In this document: one piece after another, positions 1 to 7,548 of the stretch | How the letters are laid out: each line of letters begins with the position of its first letter | Position numbering within the stretch: the stretch's first letter is position 1 | From: an uncultured Collinsella sp. | GTDB lineage: Bacteria; Actinomycetota; Coriobacteriia; Coriobacteriales; Coriobacteriaceae | Assembly: GCA_958405195.1 (NCBI GenBank) | Contig: CATYDM010000020.1 | Location: 1 to 30,091 of the forward strand | DNA: 30,091 nucleotides | Direction of reading: 5' to 3' | Made by a program: the position numbers and the translations under genes | The notes under the pieces: model-generated | The model's database searches: none | Told to the model about the DNA's origin: nothing | What the model saw: only the letters and a program-made list of their open reading frames with translations

Positions 1-16
1 CATCGGACTCCCTCCT

Positions 17-53
17 GGACCCAGATTGGGTCCGAGATTTTGTCCGAGGTCCC
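17..53. repeat. Palindrome and GGGACCTCGGAC motif downstream of the nuclease
   Basis: A perfect 7-bp inverted repeat (17-23 with 27-33) lies next to a GTCCGAGGTCCC motif at 42-53. The reverse complement of that motif, GGGACCTCGGAC, recurs at 30042-30053. On the minus strand two near-direct GACTAAYCCCAAAWT units lie between this and the nuclease stop. It may serve as a terminator or be part of a dispersed repeat; there is no clear T-tract. Confidence 0.45.
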
Positions 54-89
54 CATAGTCCCAATTTGGGGTTAGTCTCCATTTTGGGA

Positions 90-1073
90 TTAGTCGCCGT
101 TGGTCTGGTTGCGGCCGGTGGCGTAGTCGATCTGCACGTGCGGCTGCAGGTTGTAGCAGTATACGTGGAAGCAGAGGGTCTTGCCGTGGTCCTCGACCGA
201 TTGCGCCTCAAGGCGCACGCCACGGCAGACAAGTTCCTCTTCGTTATACATGGGCGTGACACGGTAGAGCACATGGTTACCCGTATCGCGGATGTAGCCG
301 AGAATCTGCTCTTCAAACGGCAGCATGCCCGTCTCGTTGAGATAACGCGTGCCGGTGAGGAGATTCTTGCGATTGGCGTTCTCGCCGCAGAGTGACCAGG
401 CGATAAGGTGGCAGCGGTTGTAGAGGCTCTGGCCTGGAATAAAGTCGTAGCGCTGTTGGTGCCAACCGGCAGGATGGATGCGCGAGATGTCGCCGCGCTT
501 TCCCTGTCCGAGTGATTCGGGGCCCACGCAGGCGAGCGCTTTGCGGGTGCGGCCCAAGCTGTCGAGCTTGGAGAACTTCTTAAAGCAACCTTCTTCTGTA
601 GCGCGCTCGTATTCATCGAGGGTGAATGACGGCGTGCCGAGCGGGTGCGTGCTGTCGGCGCGCAGGGCAACGTAGGGGTTGCCGGCGTAGTCGGGAATGC
701 TGCTGAGATATACGCCGCGGGCGCGGTGGAGATCGGGGTTTTCGACCTCGTCGATGGGGGTGGCGGCGCTGTCTGTGGAAGCACCGTCGCCGGTGTCGGT
801 TGCGGCGGAATTGGAGCCATCGCCGGAGTCTTGGCTATTTTGAGAGTCCGAGGAGCTCGCTGTTCCCGATTCGAGTCGGGCAACCAGGTCCGCCTCGTCG
901 TCGGTGCGGCTGGGACTCTCGTCTTGCTTCTCGGCCAGAGCCGCTGCCTGCTCATCGCTTTGCGGCGACAACAGCTTGGGCGCCCCGTCGAGCGACCCTG
1001 TGAACAGCGCAAACCCCAGCACCACGGCGGTGCCGATGGAAAGTACTTGCTTGTAGGCGGACTTGCGCGACAT
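90..1073 (-). CDS. Exported DNA/RNA non-specific endonuclease
   Basis: This 327-residue protein probably cleaves nucleic acid outside the membrane, like EndA/NucA-type nucleases. Residues 8-26 form a hydrophobic N-terminal signal or anchor segment after a basic start. Residues 35-110 are a low-complexity Ser/Asp/Ala-rich linker. The nuclease domain fills the C-terminal two thirds. The motif YNRCHLIAW (218-226) carries the expected catalytic His222 and is followed by an Asn-rich metal-site region (ENANRKNLLTGTRYLN). This is the pattern of the DNA/RNA non-specific endonuclease family, with a Cys where many members have Gly or Ser. The start is preceded by AGGAG five bases upstream. The gene is monocistronic, and the next gene upstream on the same strand (larE) is about 380 bp away. 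Whether it serves DNA uptake, nutrition or defence cannot be told. Confidence 0.85.
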   Translation of the reverse strand: MSRKSAYKQVLSIGTAVVLGFALFTGSLDGAPKLLSPQSDEQAAALAEKQDESPSRTDDEADLVARLESGTASSSDSQNSQDSGDGSNSAATDTGDGASTDSAATPIDEVENPDLHRARGVYLSSIPDYAGNPYVALRADSTHPLGTPSFTLDEYERATEEGCFKKFSKLDSLGRTRKALACVGPESLGQGKRGDISRIHPAGWHQQRYDFIPGQSLYNRCHLIAWSLCGENANRKNLLTGTRYLNETGMLPFEEQILGYIRDTGNHVLYRVTPMYNEEELVCRGVRLEAQSVEDHGKTLCFHVYCYNLQPHVQIDYATGRNQTNGD

Positions 1074-1225
1074 GGAGGCTCCTGGATGGACGGTTGGGAA
1101 TCTACCAGTCTAGCAGGAGCCGGCAGGGGCCGTTCTGTCGAACAAATACTCAAGATTTGGGATAGACGCTACTGATTCATTTGCCTCATATGGAGCTGCG
1201 GTGGTTGTGTATGTGGGGCTATTTT

Positions 1226-1277
1226 GCGTTTCCCCAGATAAAACCTGCCAAAATAAACCTGTCCCTTTTTGGTAGGT
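1226..1277 (-). repeat. Dispersed hairpin repeat, family 1, copy 1
   Basis: It carries the conserved lead-in GCGTTT-CCCCAGATAAAACC, then arm AACCTGCCAAAA (1242-1253) and arm TTTTGGTAGGTC (1267-1278). The loop holds the family core (AAAGGGACAGG on the minus strand). It is near-identical to 4432-4484 and 6603-6655. Confidence 0.85.
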
Positions 1278-1426
1278 CAGTTAACGCAGTCCAGGTTGAG
1301 CATATGCGAGCGAGCAGGCTCCGGGTGCGGTAAGGTGACGTGAAACAAGCGGGCGCTGACCTTTTGGTCGCGCCCGTGAAGTTGAACGTCAGATTGCCGC
1401 GCCCGGGGCCTGCGCAGCGCCGAGCA

Positions 1427-1453
1427 GTTACGCCGTTTGTAAAACGGCGTAAC
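1427..1453 (-). terminator. Hairpin abutting the larE stop codon
   Basis: GTTACGCCGTTT (1427-1438) pairs perfectly with AAACGGCGTAAC (1442-1453) around a 3-base loop, starting one base after the larE stop. No T-tract follows on the minus strand, so termination is likely but not certain. A second bulged hairpin at 1351-1375 may assist. Confidence 0.55.
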
Positions 1454-2332
1454 CTAAAGGTTCATGTTGCCGTGGATGTAGGGGGTGACCTCAGGGGAGA
1501 TATGGTCGCAGCCCAGTTCGCGCAGCGCGGACTCGATAACGGCGGGCAGCGGGGTTTTGCCCTCGGCATCGACGGCGTTGCCACCGAGGGCAGCAATCTT
1601 GGCGACATCTGCGGGTGCGGCCTCGATATGCATGCAGCCGCCGATCAAGCGCGCGCGTACCTGTGCCAGATCAAGATCGTGCAGGTAATCCTCGCAGGCG
1701 CGGATTAAATCGACCTTCTCGCGCGTAAGCTCCTCGCCCGTGGGAACGCGCGTGGCAAGACATGCTCCCGCCGGCAGGTTCCAAACGGGATAGCCCCATG
1801 CGCGCAGCAGCTCGCGCTCTTCGTCCTTGGTAAAGCCGACCTCCATAAGGGGTGAGCGTACGCCGAGCTCTTCTGCCGCACGCATGCCGGGGCGGTAGTC
1901 ACCGCGATCGCTTGCATTGCTGCCATCGATGACGGTGGGAAAGCCGAGCGACTTGGCGTGGTTGACGATGGCGGTAAAGCCAGCGTGCTTGCAGTGGTAG
2001 CAGCGATTGGCATCGTTGCAGGCTACTTGGGGGAGCTGCAGCTGATCGACCGAAAGATTGAGCACGGGGAGCTTAAAATGCGCCCCTTCATTGGCTTGTC
2101 CATCAACGGACCGCTCAAACGAGGCCTGTTCGGGCGTGCCGATGAGCGGCGTGGTGAGATGGACGAGGAGGGTATTGGTAGGCATGATGCGGGCGCATAC
2201 GGCGGCCAAAAAGCTGCTGTCGACGCCACCGGAAAACCCGATAGCCACGCGCCCGTATGCCAAAAGCAGCTGTTCGAGCGCCGATAGCTTGTCTTGAAGC
2301 TCCTCTGCGGGTGCCGTGGTGTCTAAAATCAT
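1454..2332 (-). CDS. larE: ATP-dependent sacrificial sulfur transferase LarE
   Basis: LarE inserts sulfur into the pyridinium dicarboxylate precursor of the nickel-pincer nucleotide cofactor of lactate racemase-type enzymes. The 292-residue length fits the family. The PP-loop ATP-binding motif SGGVDS is at 34-39. A CYHC pair (Cys111, Cys114) and Cys191 in GACLATR are present. In this family the last position is the sulfur-donor cysteine or one of three [4Fe-4S] ligands; three cysteines here favour the cluster-type enzyme (inference). An AAGGA ribosome-binding site precedes the ATG. No larA, larB or larC is in the window, so the partner genes must lie elsewhere. It is divergent from the HAD gene. 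Confidence 0.88.
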   Translation of the reverse strand: MILDTTAPAEELQDKLSALEQLLLAYGRVAIGFSGGVDSSFLAAVCARIMPTNTLLVHLTTPLIGTPEQASFERSVDGQANEGAHFKLPVLNLSVDQLQLPQVACNDANRCYHCKHAGFTAIVNHAKSLGFPTVIDGSNASDRGDYRPGMRAAEELGVRSPLMEVGFTKDEERELLRAWGYPVWNLPAGACLATRVPTGEELTREKVDLIRACEDYLHDLDLAQVRARLIGGCMHIEAAPADVAKIAALGGNAVDAEGKTPLPAVIESALRELGCDHISPEVTPYIHGNMNL

Positions 2333-2505
2333 GAAACGGTCCTTATCGTTGAGTACTCGATCGAAAACTATAATCCTAATGCGTTACTTGCCATAAGACT
2401 TCTATCTGTGTAACGAAAGTGCAATATGGCATATACGTTATATACAAGTTGCCAAATGCGGTAGAGTTGCAGCAACGCGACAGCGAGAGTCGATGGGGGA
2501 CCGAT

Positions 2506-3156
2506 ATGATCAAGGCTGTTATTTTTGACATGGATGGAACGCTGGTCGATACCGAGCGTTTGGGGATTAAGGCCTGGAAGGCAGGCGCCGCTGAGCTGGG
2601 GCTCGCGATTGATGAAGCGCTGATTCATCAGTTTATCGGCCGCACGCTGCCCGATGTTATGGACATCCTCGATAAGCATTATGGCAGCCACGAAACCACC
2701 GAGGCGATCTATCGTCGCCACAAGGAGATTCGTGACGAGATGGTCAAGACCGAGCTGGAGCTTAAGGCCGGCGCCGCCGAGTGCATAGACGAGCTGTTGG
2801 CTGCGGGCTATCACGTGGGTCTAGCGACGTCGTCGCGCCTCGTTACGGCCGAGCGCAACCTTAAGATGGTCGGTCTTTTTGACAAGTTTGAAACGGTAAC
2901 GTGTGGCGAGGACGTCGTGCACGGCAAGCCCGACCCCGAGATGTATCTGCTCGCCTGCGAGCGCGCGGGCTTTGCTCCCGAGGAATGTGCCGTGGTCGAG
3001 GATTCGCGCAACGGTTGCGTCTCGGGCATTACGGCCGGTTGCCATGTCTTTGCCGTCCCCGATATCGTGCCGCTGCCGCAGGACGTGGTGGATGGCTGCG
3101 AGGCCGTGCTCGATACGTTGTTCGACCTGGCGGCGGCAGTCAAGACCGTGCGCTAG
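2506..3156 (+). CDS. HAD-superfamily hydrolase, beta-phosphoglucomutase-like
   Basis: This is a 216-residue cytosolic phosphatase or phosphomutase of HAD subfamily IA. Motif I is DMDGT at residues 8-12, with Asp8 the expected nucleophile and Asp10 the acid/base. A helical cap follows (about 15-85). Motif II is the Ser in LATSS, motif III the Lys in HGKPDPE, and motif IV the acidic VVEDSRNG segment. The cap motif FIGRTLPDV resembles beta-phosphoglucomutase and its sugar-phosphate phosphatase relatives, but the substrate cannot be assigned. The ATG at 2506 is chosen because GGGGA precedes it and homology starts there; the open frame reaches back to 2419. A strong bidirectional terminator follows. 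Confidence 0.85.
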   Translation: MIKAVIFDMDGTLVDTERLGIKAWKAGAAELGLAIDEALIHQFIGRTLPDVMDILDKHYGSHETTEAIYRRHKEIRDEMVKTELELKAGAAECIDELLAAGYHVGLATSSRLVTAERNLKMVGLFDKFETVTCGEDVVHGKPDPEMYLLACERAGFAPEECAVVEDSRNGCVSGITAGCHVFAVPDIVPLPQDVVDGCEAVLDTLFDLAAAVKTVR

Positions 3157-3195
3157 ACAATTGCGGTGTTGAAACGAGCGATTGCTCACGTTTGC

Positions 3196-3243
3196 GCTCA
3201 AGCAAAAGGGGCCCGGCAATGGTCGGGCCCCTTTTGCTTGAGC
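3196..3243. terminator. Bidirectional terminator between HAD gene and lacI-type gene
   Basis: A perfect 20-bp stem (3196-3215 with 3224-3243) has an 8-base loop. Its GC-rich core GGGGCCCG is flanked by AAAA and TTTT, so it works for both convergent genes. Confidence 0.9.
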
Positions 3244-3269
3244 GGCGACTTAGCATACTTGCGTGCGTG

Positions 3270-4382
3270 CTATAGATACGCACCGAGGTTGATGGCCGTG
3301 GCGTCGGTCTGGCTGCTTGCCTGGGTGCTGGCGCGTTCCAGCAGGAACGGCCGCACGAGTTCTTGGCGGTTGATGTCCTCGATGGCCGTGACCGCGGTGA
3401 CGGTGCGCGCGGCAGAGCCGATGTGGACGTGCTTGGTCTTTGCCGGGGCCTTGTTCTCGATTTGCTCCATGAGCAATTGAACGCCCTTGCGGCCAATCTC
3501 GTAGCCCGGGGGCGCTACCGTAGTGAGCGGGACCGATCCACTCCAAGCGAGCGGGTTGCCATCGCAGCCTGCTACGCGTACTTGCCCGGGGACAGAGATG
3601 CCCTTGTCGACCAGCGCCGAGATAACGCCCGAGGCCAACACGTCGGTCAGGCCGACGACAAAATCGGGGCGTTCGTTCGCGGGGCGCTCGGCGATTTGGG
3701 CACCGATGCCGTAGCCGTCGGCAGCGGTATTCCATTCGCCAGCGTCGATGACTTCGATCTTGATATCGGGGTGCAGGGCGAGGGCCTTGTGAATGCCAAG
3801 CACGCGTAGGGTGAGCTGCATAAATGCTGCTCGGCCGACGACGACAATATGGTGTGCGCCGCGGGCGATGGCGAGCTCGGCAATGATGCGACCCTGGGCC
3901 TCGTTGTCGGCCGCTACGTAGTAGCCGGGCTCGGAACAGTGGATGTCCAGATGGACGATCGGCACGGGCATTTTAGTCATGGCCGGATGCCAGTCGGGGG
4001 ACGCCATGGGCTGAACCATGACGCCGGACATCTGCGTGCCCATAAAGTAGCGCAGGTAATGGTCCTCGAGAATATCGTCGTTATCGGCGTTGGCGATGAG
4101 CAAGTCGTAGCCGTGCTTGCGGGCCTCGTTGTGGGCGCCGCTGGCGATTTGGAGCGAAAAGCCGTGATCGAGACGGGGGAGCACCAGGCCAAAGGACTTG
4201 GTGGCGCCGCCCGCGAGCTGACGGGCGCTTTGGTTGGGCAGGTAGCCAAGGCGATTGATGGTCTCGTTGATGAGCTTGAGGGTCTCGGGGCGCAGCTTTT
4301 CGGGGTGGTTGAGCGCGTTGGAAACCGTGCCCAACGAAACCCCGGCCTCGCGCGCGACGTCGCTGATTTTTACCTTTGCCAT
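3270..4382 (-). CDS. LacI-family transcriptional regulator
   Basis: This is a 370-residue sugar-responsive type of repressor. The N-terminal helix-turn-helix KISDVAREAGVSLGTVSNAL (about 5-24) and the hinge segment with NQSARQLAGG (about 50-60) are classic LacI/PurR features. The rest is a periplasmic-binding-protein-like effector domain with dimer face. The open frame runs on upstream to 6227 across glmS, but the LacI homology starts at the Met at 4382. The gene is divergent from glmS over a 312-bp intergenic region. The effector is unknown, and no sugar transporter or glycosidase lies next to it. Control of glmS or amino-sugar genes is a guess from position only. Confidence 0.9.
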   Translation of the reverse strand: MAKVKISDVAREAGVSLGTVSNALNHPEKLRPETLKLINETINRLGYLPNQSARQLAGGATKSFGLVLPRLDHGFSLQIASGAHNEARKHGYDLLIANADNDDILEDHYLRYFMGTQMSGVMVQPMASPDWHPAMTKMPVPIVHLDIHCSEPGYYVAADNEAQGRIIAELAIARGAHHIVVVGRAAFMQLTLRVLGIHKALALHPDIKIEVIDAGEWNTAADGYGIGAQIAERPANERPDFVVGLTDVLASGVISALVDKGISVPGQVRVAGCDGNPLAWSGSVPLTTVAPPGYEIGRKGVQLLMEQIENKAPAKTKHVHIGSAARTVTAVTAIEDINRQELVRPFLLERASTQASSQTDATAINLGAYL

Positions 4383-4431
4383 AGCGGCCCCTTTGATGCG
4401 TTTCAAGTACAAGCCAGATTGTAGCATCCCA

Positions 4432-4484
4432 AACCTTCCAAAAAGGGACAGGTATATTTTGGCAGGTTTTATCTGGGCAAACGC
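4432..4484 (+). repeat. Dispersed hairpin repeat, family 1, copy 2
   Basis: It runs as arm AACCTTCCAAAA, core AAGGGACAGGT, arm TTTTGGCAGGTT, then the conserved tail ending GGGCAAACGC. One arm mismatch weakens the stem. The orientation is opposite to the copies at 1226 and 6603. Confidence 0.85.
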
Positions 4485-4501
4485 TATTGCCAGCGCGACC
4501 A

Positions 4502-4528
4502 CCACGAAGGGGGCAGGCACCTTTGTGG
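4502..4528 (+). repeat. REP-like hairpin with GGGGCAGG core
   Basis: CCACGAAGG (4502-4510) pairs with CCTTTGTGG (4520-4528), with one wobble. The loop contains GGGCAGGCA, close to the GGGACAGG core of family 1. It resembles REP elements mobilised by Y1/IS200-like RAYT transposases; that link is an inference. Confidence 0.5.
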
Positions 4529-4560
4529 CGGTTTGGACCTGCTGGACGTGTGTGCATCGA

Positions 4561-4584
4561 GTGGTATCTAAGTTGAGATACCAC
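4561..4584. promoter_or_regulatory. Inverted repeat upstream of glmS
   Basis: GTGGTATCT and AGATACCAC are perfect 9-bp arms separated by 6 bases. They lie about 30 bp upstream of the TACAAT -10-like box, so this could be an operator or a short hairpin. Confidence 0.4.
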
Positions 4585-4694
4585 TTCTGGTATATCAGCT
4601 TGCGTTTGCGTGAGTACAATACTCGAACGTTATACGTCTCAGCGCCCCTTGTGCGTGGACGTCTTGCAGTCACGCGAACGAAGGGATTTATCTT

Positions 4695-6542
4695 ATGTGC
4701 GGAATTGTCGGCTACACCGGCTCTGATATTGCAAAGAACATCCTGGTTACGGGCCTCAAGCGTATGGAGTATCGCGGCTATGACTCCTCGGGCGTCGCGC
4801 TCGAGGTGGGCGAGGGCGCCGCGGCGCACCTCGACGTCATCCGCCGCGTGGGCAAGGTCGCGGGCCTGGAGAGCGAGCTTTCCAACATCGACAGCGACGC
4901 TACCTGCGGTATCGGCCATACCCGTTGGGCCACCCACGGCAAGCCCTCCGTCGTTAACGCTCACCCCCACACCAGCTGCGACGGTCGTATCGCCATCGTC
5001 CACAACGGCATCATCGAGAACTTCGCCGAGCTGCGCGAAGAGCTGGAGGGCCGCGGCCATCACTTTAAGAGCGAGACCGATACCGAGGTCTTCGCGCATC
5101 TGATCGAAGAGGCTTATGCCGAGACGCACGACCTGATGGCCTCCGTGCGCGAGGCGTGCACCCACGTGGTCGGTGCCTATGGTCTGGCCGCCGTGTGCGC
5201 TGACGAGCCCGGCGTGATCGCCGTGGCCCGCAAGGATTCCCCGATCGTGGTCGGCGCGGGCGAGACCGGCGCCTATGTCGCCTCCGACGTCATCGCGCTC
5301 ATCGACGCAACCCGCGACGTCGTGGTGCTCGAGGACGGTCAGTTTGCCAAGCTCACGCCCGCAGGCGTCGAGTACACCGACGAGGCCGGCAACGTTATCG
5401 AGCTTAAGGTCACCCACATCGACTGGGACCTGGACATGGCGGAAAAGGGCGGTTATCCCGACTTTATGCTCAAGGAGATTCACGAGCAGCCGCGCGTCGT
5501 GCGCGACACGCTGGTCGGTCGTATGACGCCGGCCGGCGAGCTCGACATCGACGAGCTGGGCCTTTCGCTCGAGGAGCTCAACGACATCGACCGCGTCTAC
5601 GTGATCGCTTGCGGCACCAGCTATCACGCTGGCCTCATTGCTAAGAATCTCATCGAGGGCTGGGCTCGCATCCCCACCGAGGTTGAGGCGGCCAGCGAGT
5701 TCCGTTATCGCAATCCCATCATCACGCCGACGACGCTCGTCGTTGCCGTGTCCCAGTCGGGCGAGACGGCCGATACCCTTGCCGCCATTCGAGACGCGCG
5801 CATCAAGGGCGCCAAGGTCTTCGGCATCACCAACGTGGTGGGCAGCCCCGTGGCGCGTGAGAGTGACGGCGTCATCTACACCAAGGCCAACAAGGAGATC
5901 GCGGTCGCCTCGACCAAGAGCTTCATCGGCCAGGTCGTGAGCCTCACGCTGCTGGCTTTGCTGTTGGCGCAGGTCAAGTACCGTCTGACCACCAAGCAGG
6001 CGCGCATGCTGTTCCGCGAGCTTTCCGATACGGCCGAGCAGATCCAGTGGATTTTGGATACGCAGACCGATGCCGTGCATGAGGCCGCCCTGCTGTGCAA
6101 GGACGCGCAGTCCGCACTGTTCGTGGGTCGCGGCATGGGCGCCGCTATTTCCTACGAGGGTGCGCTCAAGCTCAAGGAGGTCAGCTACCTGCACGCCGAG
6201 GCCTACGCCGCCGGTGAGATGAAGCACGGCCCCATTGCCCTGATCGACCCGGGCTTCCCTGTCATCGCTGTGGCCACCAAGAGTGCCACCTACGACAAGA
6301 CCGTGTCGAACCTCATGGAGTGCAAGGCGCGCGGCGCCAAGGTCATCGTCGTTGCCACCGAGGGCGACGAGGAGATCAACAAGATCGCCGACTGCATCAT
6401 CCGCGTGCCAGCAGTCCGCGACGTGTTCAGCCCCATCACGGCGAGCGTCCCGCTGCAGCTGCTCGCCCGCGAGGTCGCCATCCTGCGCGGCTGCGATGTC
6501 GATCAGCCCCGAAACCTCGCTAAGAGCGTGACCGTGGAATAG
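4695..6542 (+). CDS. glmS: Glutamine-fructose-6-phosphate aminotransferase (isomerising)
   Basis: GlmS makes glucosamine-6-phosphate from fructose-6-phosphate and glutamine. This is the first step to UDP-GlcNAc for peptidoglycan and other cell-wall polymers, and it takes place in the cytosol. The 615-residue length matches the family (about 600-610). The start MCGIVGYTG exposes Cys2, the Ntn glutaminase nucleophile, after Met removal. The class II glutamine amidotransferase domain covers about 1-220 and has GHTRWATHG. Two SIS isomerase domains follow, with SQSGETADT and STKSF sugar-phosphate motifs. The C-terminus ends ...DQPRNLAKSVTVE as in canonical GlmS. GAAGGGA precedes the ATG and a strong terminator follows, so the gene stands alone. 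Confidence 0.97.
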   Translation: MCGIVGYTGSDIAKNILVTGLKRMEYRGYDSSGVALEVGEGAAAHLDVIRRVGKVAGLESELSNIDSDATCGIGHTRWATHGKPSVVNAHPHTSCDGRIAIVHNGIIENFAELREELEGRGHHFKSETDTEVFAHLIEEAYAETHDLMASVREACTHVVGAYGLAAVCADEPGVIAVARKDSPIVVGAGETGAYVASDVIALIDATRDVVVLEDGQFAKLTPAGVEYTDEAGNVIELKVTHIDWDLDMAEKGGYPDFMLKEIHEQPRVVRDTLVGRMTPAGELDIDELGLSLEELNDIDRVYVIACGTSYHAGLIAKNLIEGWARIPTEVEAASEFRYRNPIITPTTLVVAVSQSGETADTLAAIRDARIKGAKVFGITNVVGSPVARESDGVIYTKANKEIAVASTKSFIGQVVSLTLLALLLAQVKYRLTTKQARMLFRELSDTAEQIQWILDTQTDAVHEAALLCKDAQSALFVGRGMGAAISYEGALKLKEVSYLHAEAYAAGEMKHGPIALIDPGFPVIAVATKSATYDKTVSNLMECKARGAKVIVVATEGDEEINKIADCIIRVPAVRDVFSPITASVPLQLLAREVAILRGCDVDQPRNLAKSVTVE

Positions 6543-6565
6543 TTGGTTCCGCCGTTCTAGCGACC

Positions 6566-6599
6566 AAGGCCCGGCTCCGTTGCAGCGGAGCCGGGCCTT
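6566..6599 (+). terminator. Terminator of glmS
   Basis: AAGGCCCGGCTCCG (6566-6579) pairs perfectly with CGGAGCCGGGCCTT (6586-6599) around a 6-base loop, then TTGTT. Confidence 0.88.
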
Positions 6600-6602
6600 G
6601 TT

Positions 6603-6655
6603 GCATTTGCCCAGATAAAACCTGCCAAAATGAACCTGTCCCTTTTTGGCAGGTT
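6603..6655 (-). repeat. Dispersed hairpin repeat, family 1, copy 3 (supplies a stop codon)
   Basis: This is the best-paired copy: arms AACCTGCCAAAA (6619-6630) and TTTTGGCAGGTT (6644-6655). On the minus strand the outer arm supplies the TA of the TAA stop of the GntR gene at 6654-6656. The hairpin, followed by GGTTTTA, looks like its terminator. Confidence 0.85.
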
Positions 6656-7385
6656 AGCGGAGCTTGCTGGTCTCGAAGTACTCGGGGAACTGGTCCAGAA
6701 CCTCGGTTTGGTTGCGGAACATCATGTGCAGGTGCTTGCTGACCAAAAAGCTCGCTTCGATGGGGTCGCGACCGGCGATAGCGCGGCGAATCTGCTTGTG
6801 CTCGTTCACGATGTCCTGATTGTCGAGAACCTGCGTGGCGGCGCGCAGCCAGCGGAAGCGCTCCAGGTCGGCATTGGTCTCTTCGAGCCACGACCACACG
6901 GTGCTGCGACATGCGATGCTAAAAATCATGTGATGCATGAGGTTGTCGCTCAAAAAGAAGCCGATGCGATCCTCGTCGGCCATGGCCTTTTCCTGCAGCG
7001 CGATGGCGCGGTCGAGCTGCTCGATGCCTGCCGAGGTGGCGCGCGCACAGCACTCCACGATCACCTGCTTTTCCAGATGCTCGCGGATGTAACAGGCACT
7101 CTCGGCAAGGGTGAGGTTGATGGGTGAGACGTAGGTGCCACTCTGGGGCACGGTGCGCACCAGGCCTTCCTGCGCCAAGCGAACCAAAGCTTCGCGCACG
7201 GGCGTGCGACCCATATCCAGGTCATCGCAAAGTTGCTTGACGCCCAGCTTTTCGCCCGGCTTGTAGTCCAGGTAGACGATTTTGCGTCGAATGGTGTGGT
7301 AGGACTGGTCCTGTAGGCTCGTTTCCTGCTCGCCGACGTGCATCGATTCTTCCATAGCGCCTCGCAACTGTTCTATCAAACTCAT
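6654..7385 (-). CDS. GntR-family regulator, FadR/FCD subfamily
   Basis: This is a 243-residue DNA-binding regulator. The N-terminal winged helix (about 28-90) has the GntR signature LGVKQLCDDLDMGRTPVREA followed by a wing (GTYVS). The C-terminal all-helical FCD ligand domain (about 97-220) carries Asp/His-type metal ligands (for example DNLMHHM), as in members binding carboxylic acids. The start at 7385 has no Shine-Dalgarno; Met codons at 7355 (preceded by GAGG) or 7343 are alternatives. It is divergent from the YeiH exporter 163 bp away, so control of that gene is plausible. Its stop codon lies in a repeat element. The effector is unknown. Confidence 0.88.
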   Translation of the reverse strand: MSLIEQLRGAMEESMHVGEQETSLQDQSYHTIRRKIVYLDYKPGEKLGVKQLCDDLDMGRTPVREALVRLAQEGLVRTVPQSGTYVSPINLTLAESACYIREHLEKQVIVECCARATSAGIEQLDRAIALQEKAMADEDRIGFFLSDNLMHHMIFSIACRSTVWSWLEETNADLERFRWLRAATQVLDNQDIVNEHKQIRRAIAGRDPIEASFLVSKHLHMMFRNQTEVLDQFPEYFETSKLR

Positions 7386-7548
7386 ATGTCAGTTGTTAAT
7401 TATGCCGCGAATCAGCTCTCCGCGGTGGGTAATTCGGCTGTTGCCTGAGAACTATTGCGGCATCTTAGTCTGTGTTTGCGCAAGGCTGCGCTCAATGTTG
7501 CCGTATCATAAGCCGTCGCAAACGTGAAATAGAAAGAAGGAATCCCAT

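Larger units (their letters stand above)
1074..1453. other. Gene-free interval between nuclease and larE
   Basis: No credible gene is seen in these 380 bp. The interval holds an 8-bp inverted repeat over the nuclease Shine-Dalgarno (1077-1084 with 1114-1121), one copy of the GGGACAGG hairpin repeat (1226-1277), a bulged 10-bp hairpin with a TTTT loop (1351-1375), and a perfect 12-bp hairpin directly after the larE stop (1427-1453). The short ORFs across it lack ribosome-binding sites. Confidence 0.6.
4383..4694. other. Divergent lacI-glmS intergenic region
   Basis: These 312 bp hold no gene. They contain family-1 repeat copy 2 (4432-4484), a GGGGCAGG-centred hairpin (4502-4528), a perfect 9-bp inverted repeat (4561-4569 with 4576-4584) and a TACAAT -10-like box (4615-4620) upstream of glmS. 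No glmS ribozyme-like structure was recognised. No clean LacI-type operator with a central CG was seen. Confidence 0.55.

Noticed and set aside
2346..2374. Promoter using TTGAGT and TATAAT between larE and the HAD gene
   Set aside because: The spacer is only 14 bases, and the TATAAT lies about 130 bp before the HAD start. I could not support it.
4621..4694. glmS ribozyme in the glmS leader
   Set aside because: The leader after the TACAAT box is only about 70 bases, and none of the ribozyme core was recognised.
4383..6227. Long minus-strand open frame extending the LacI gene across glmS
   Set aside because: Only the last 370 codons have homology. The rest is a frame mirror of the high-GC glmS gene, rich in His/Asp/Val/Gly as expected of antisense reading.
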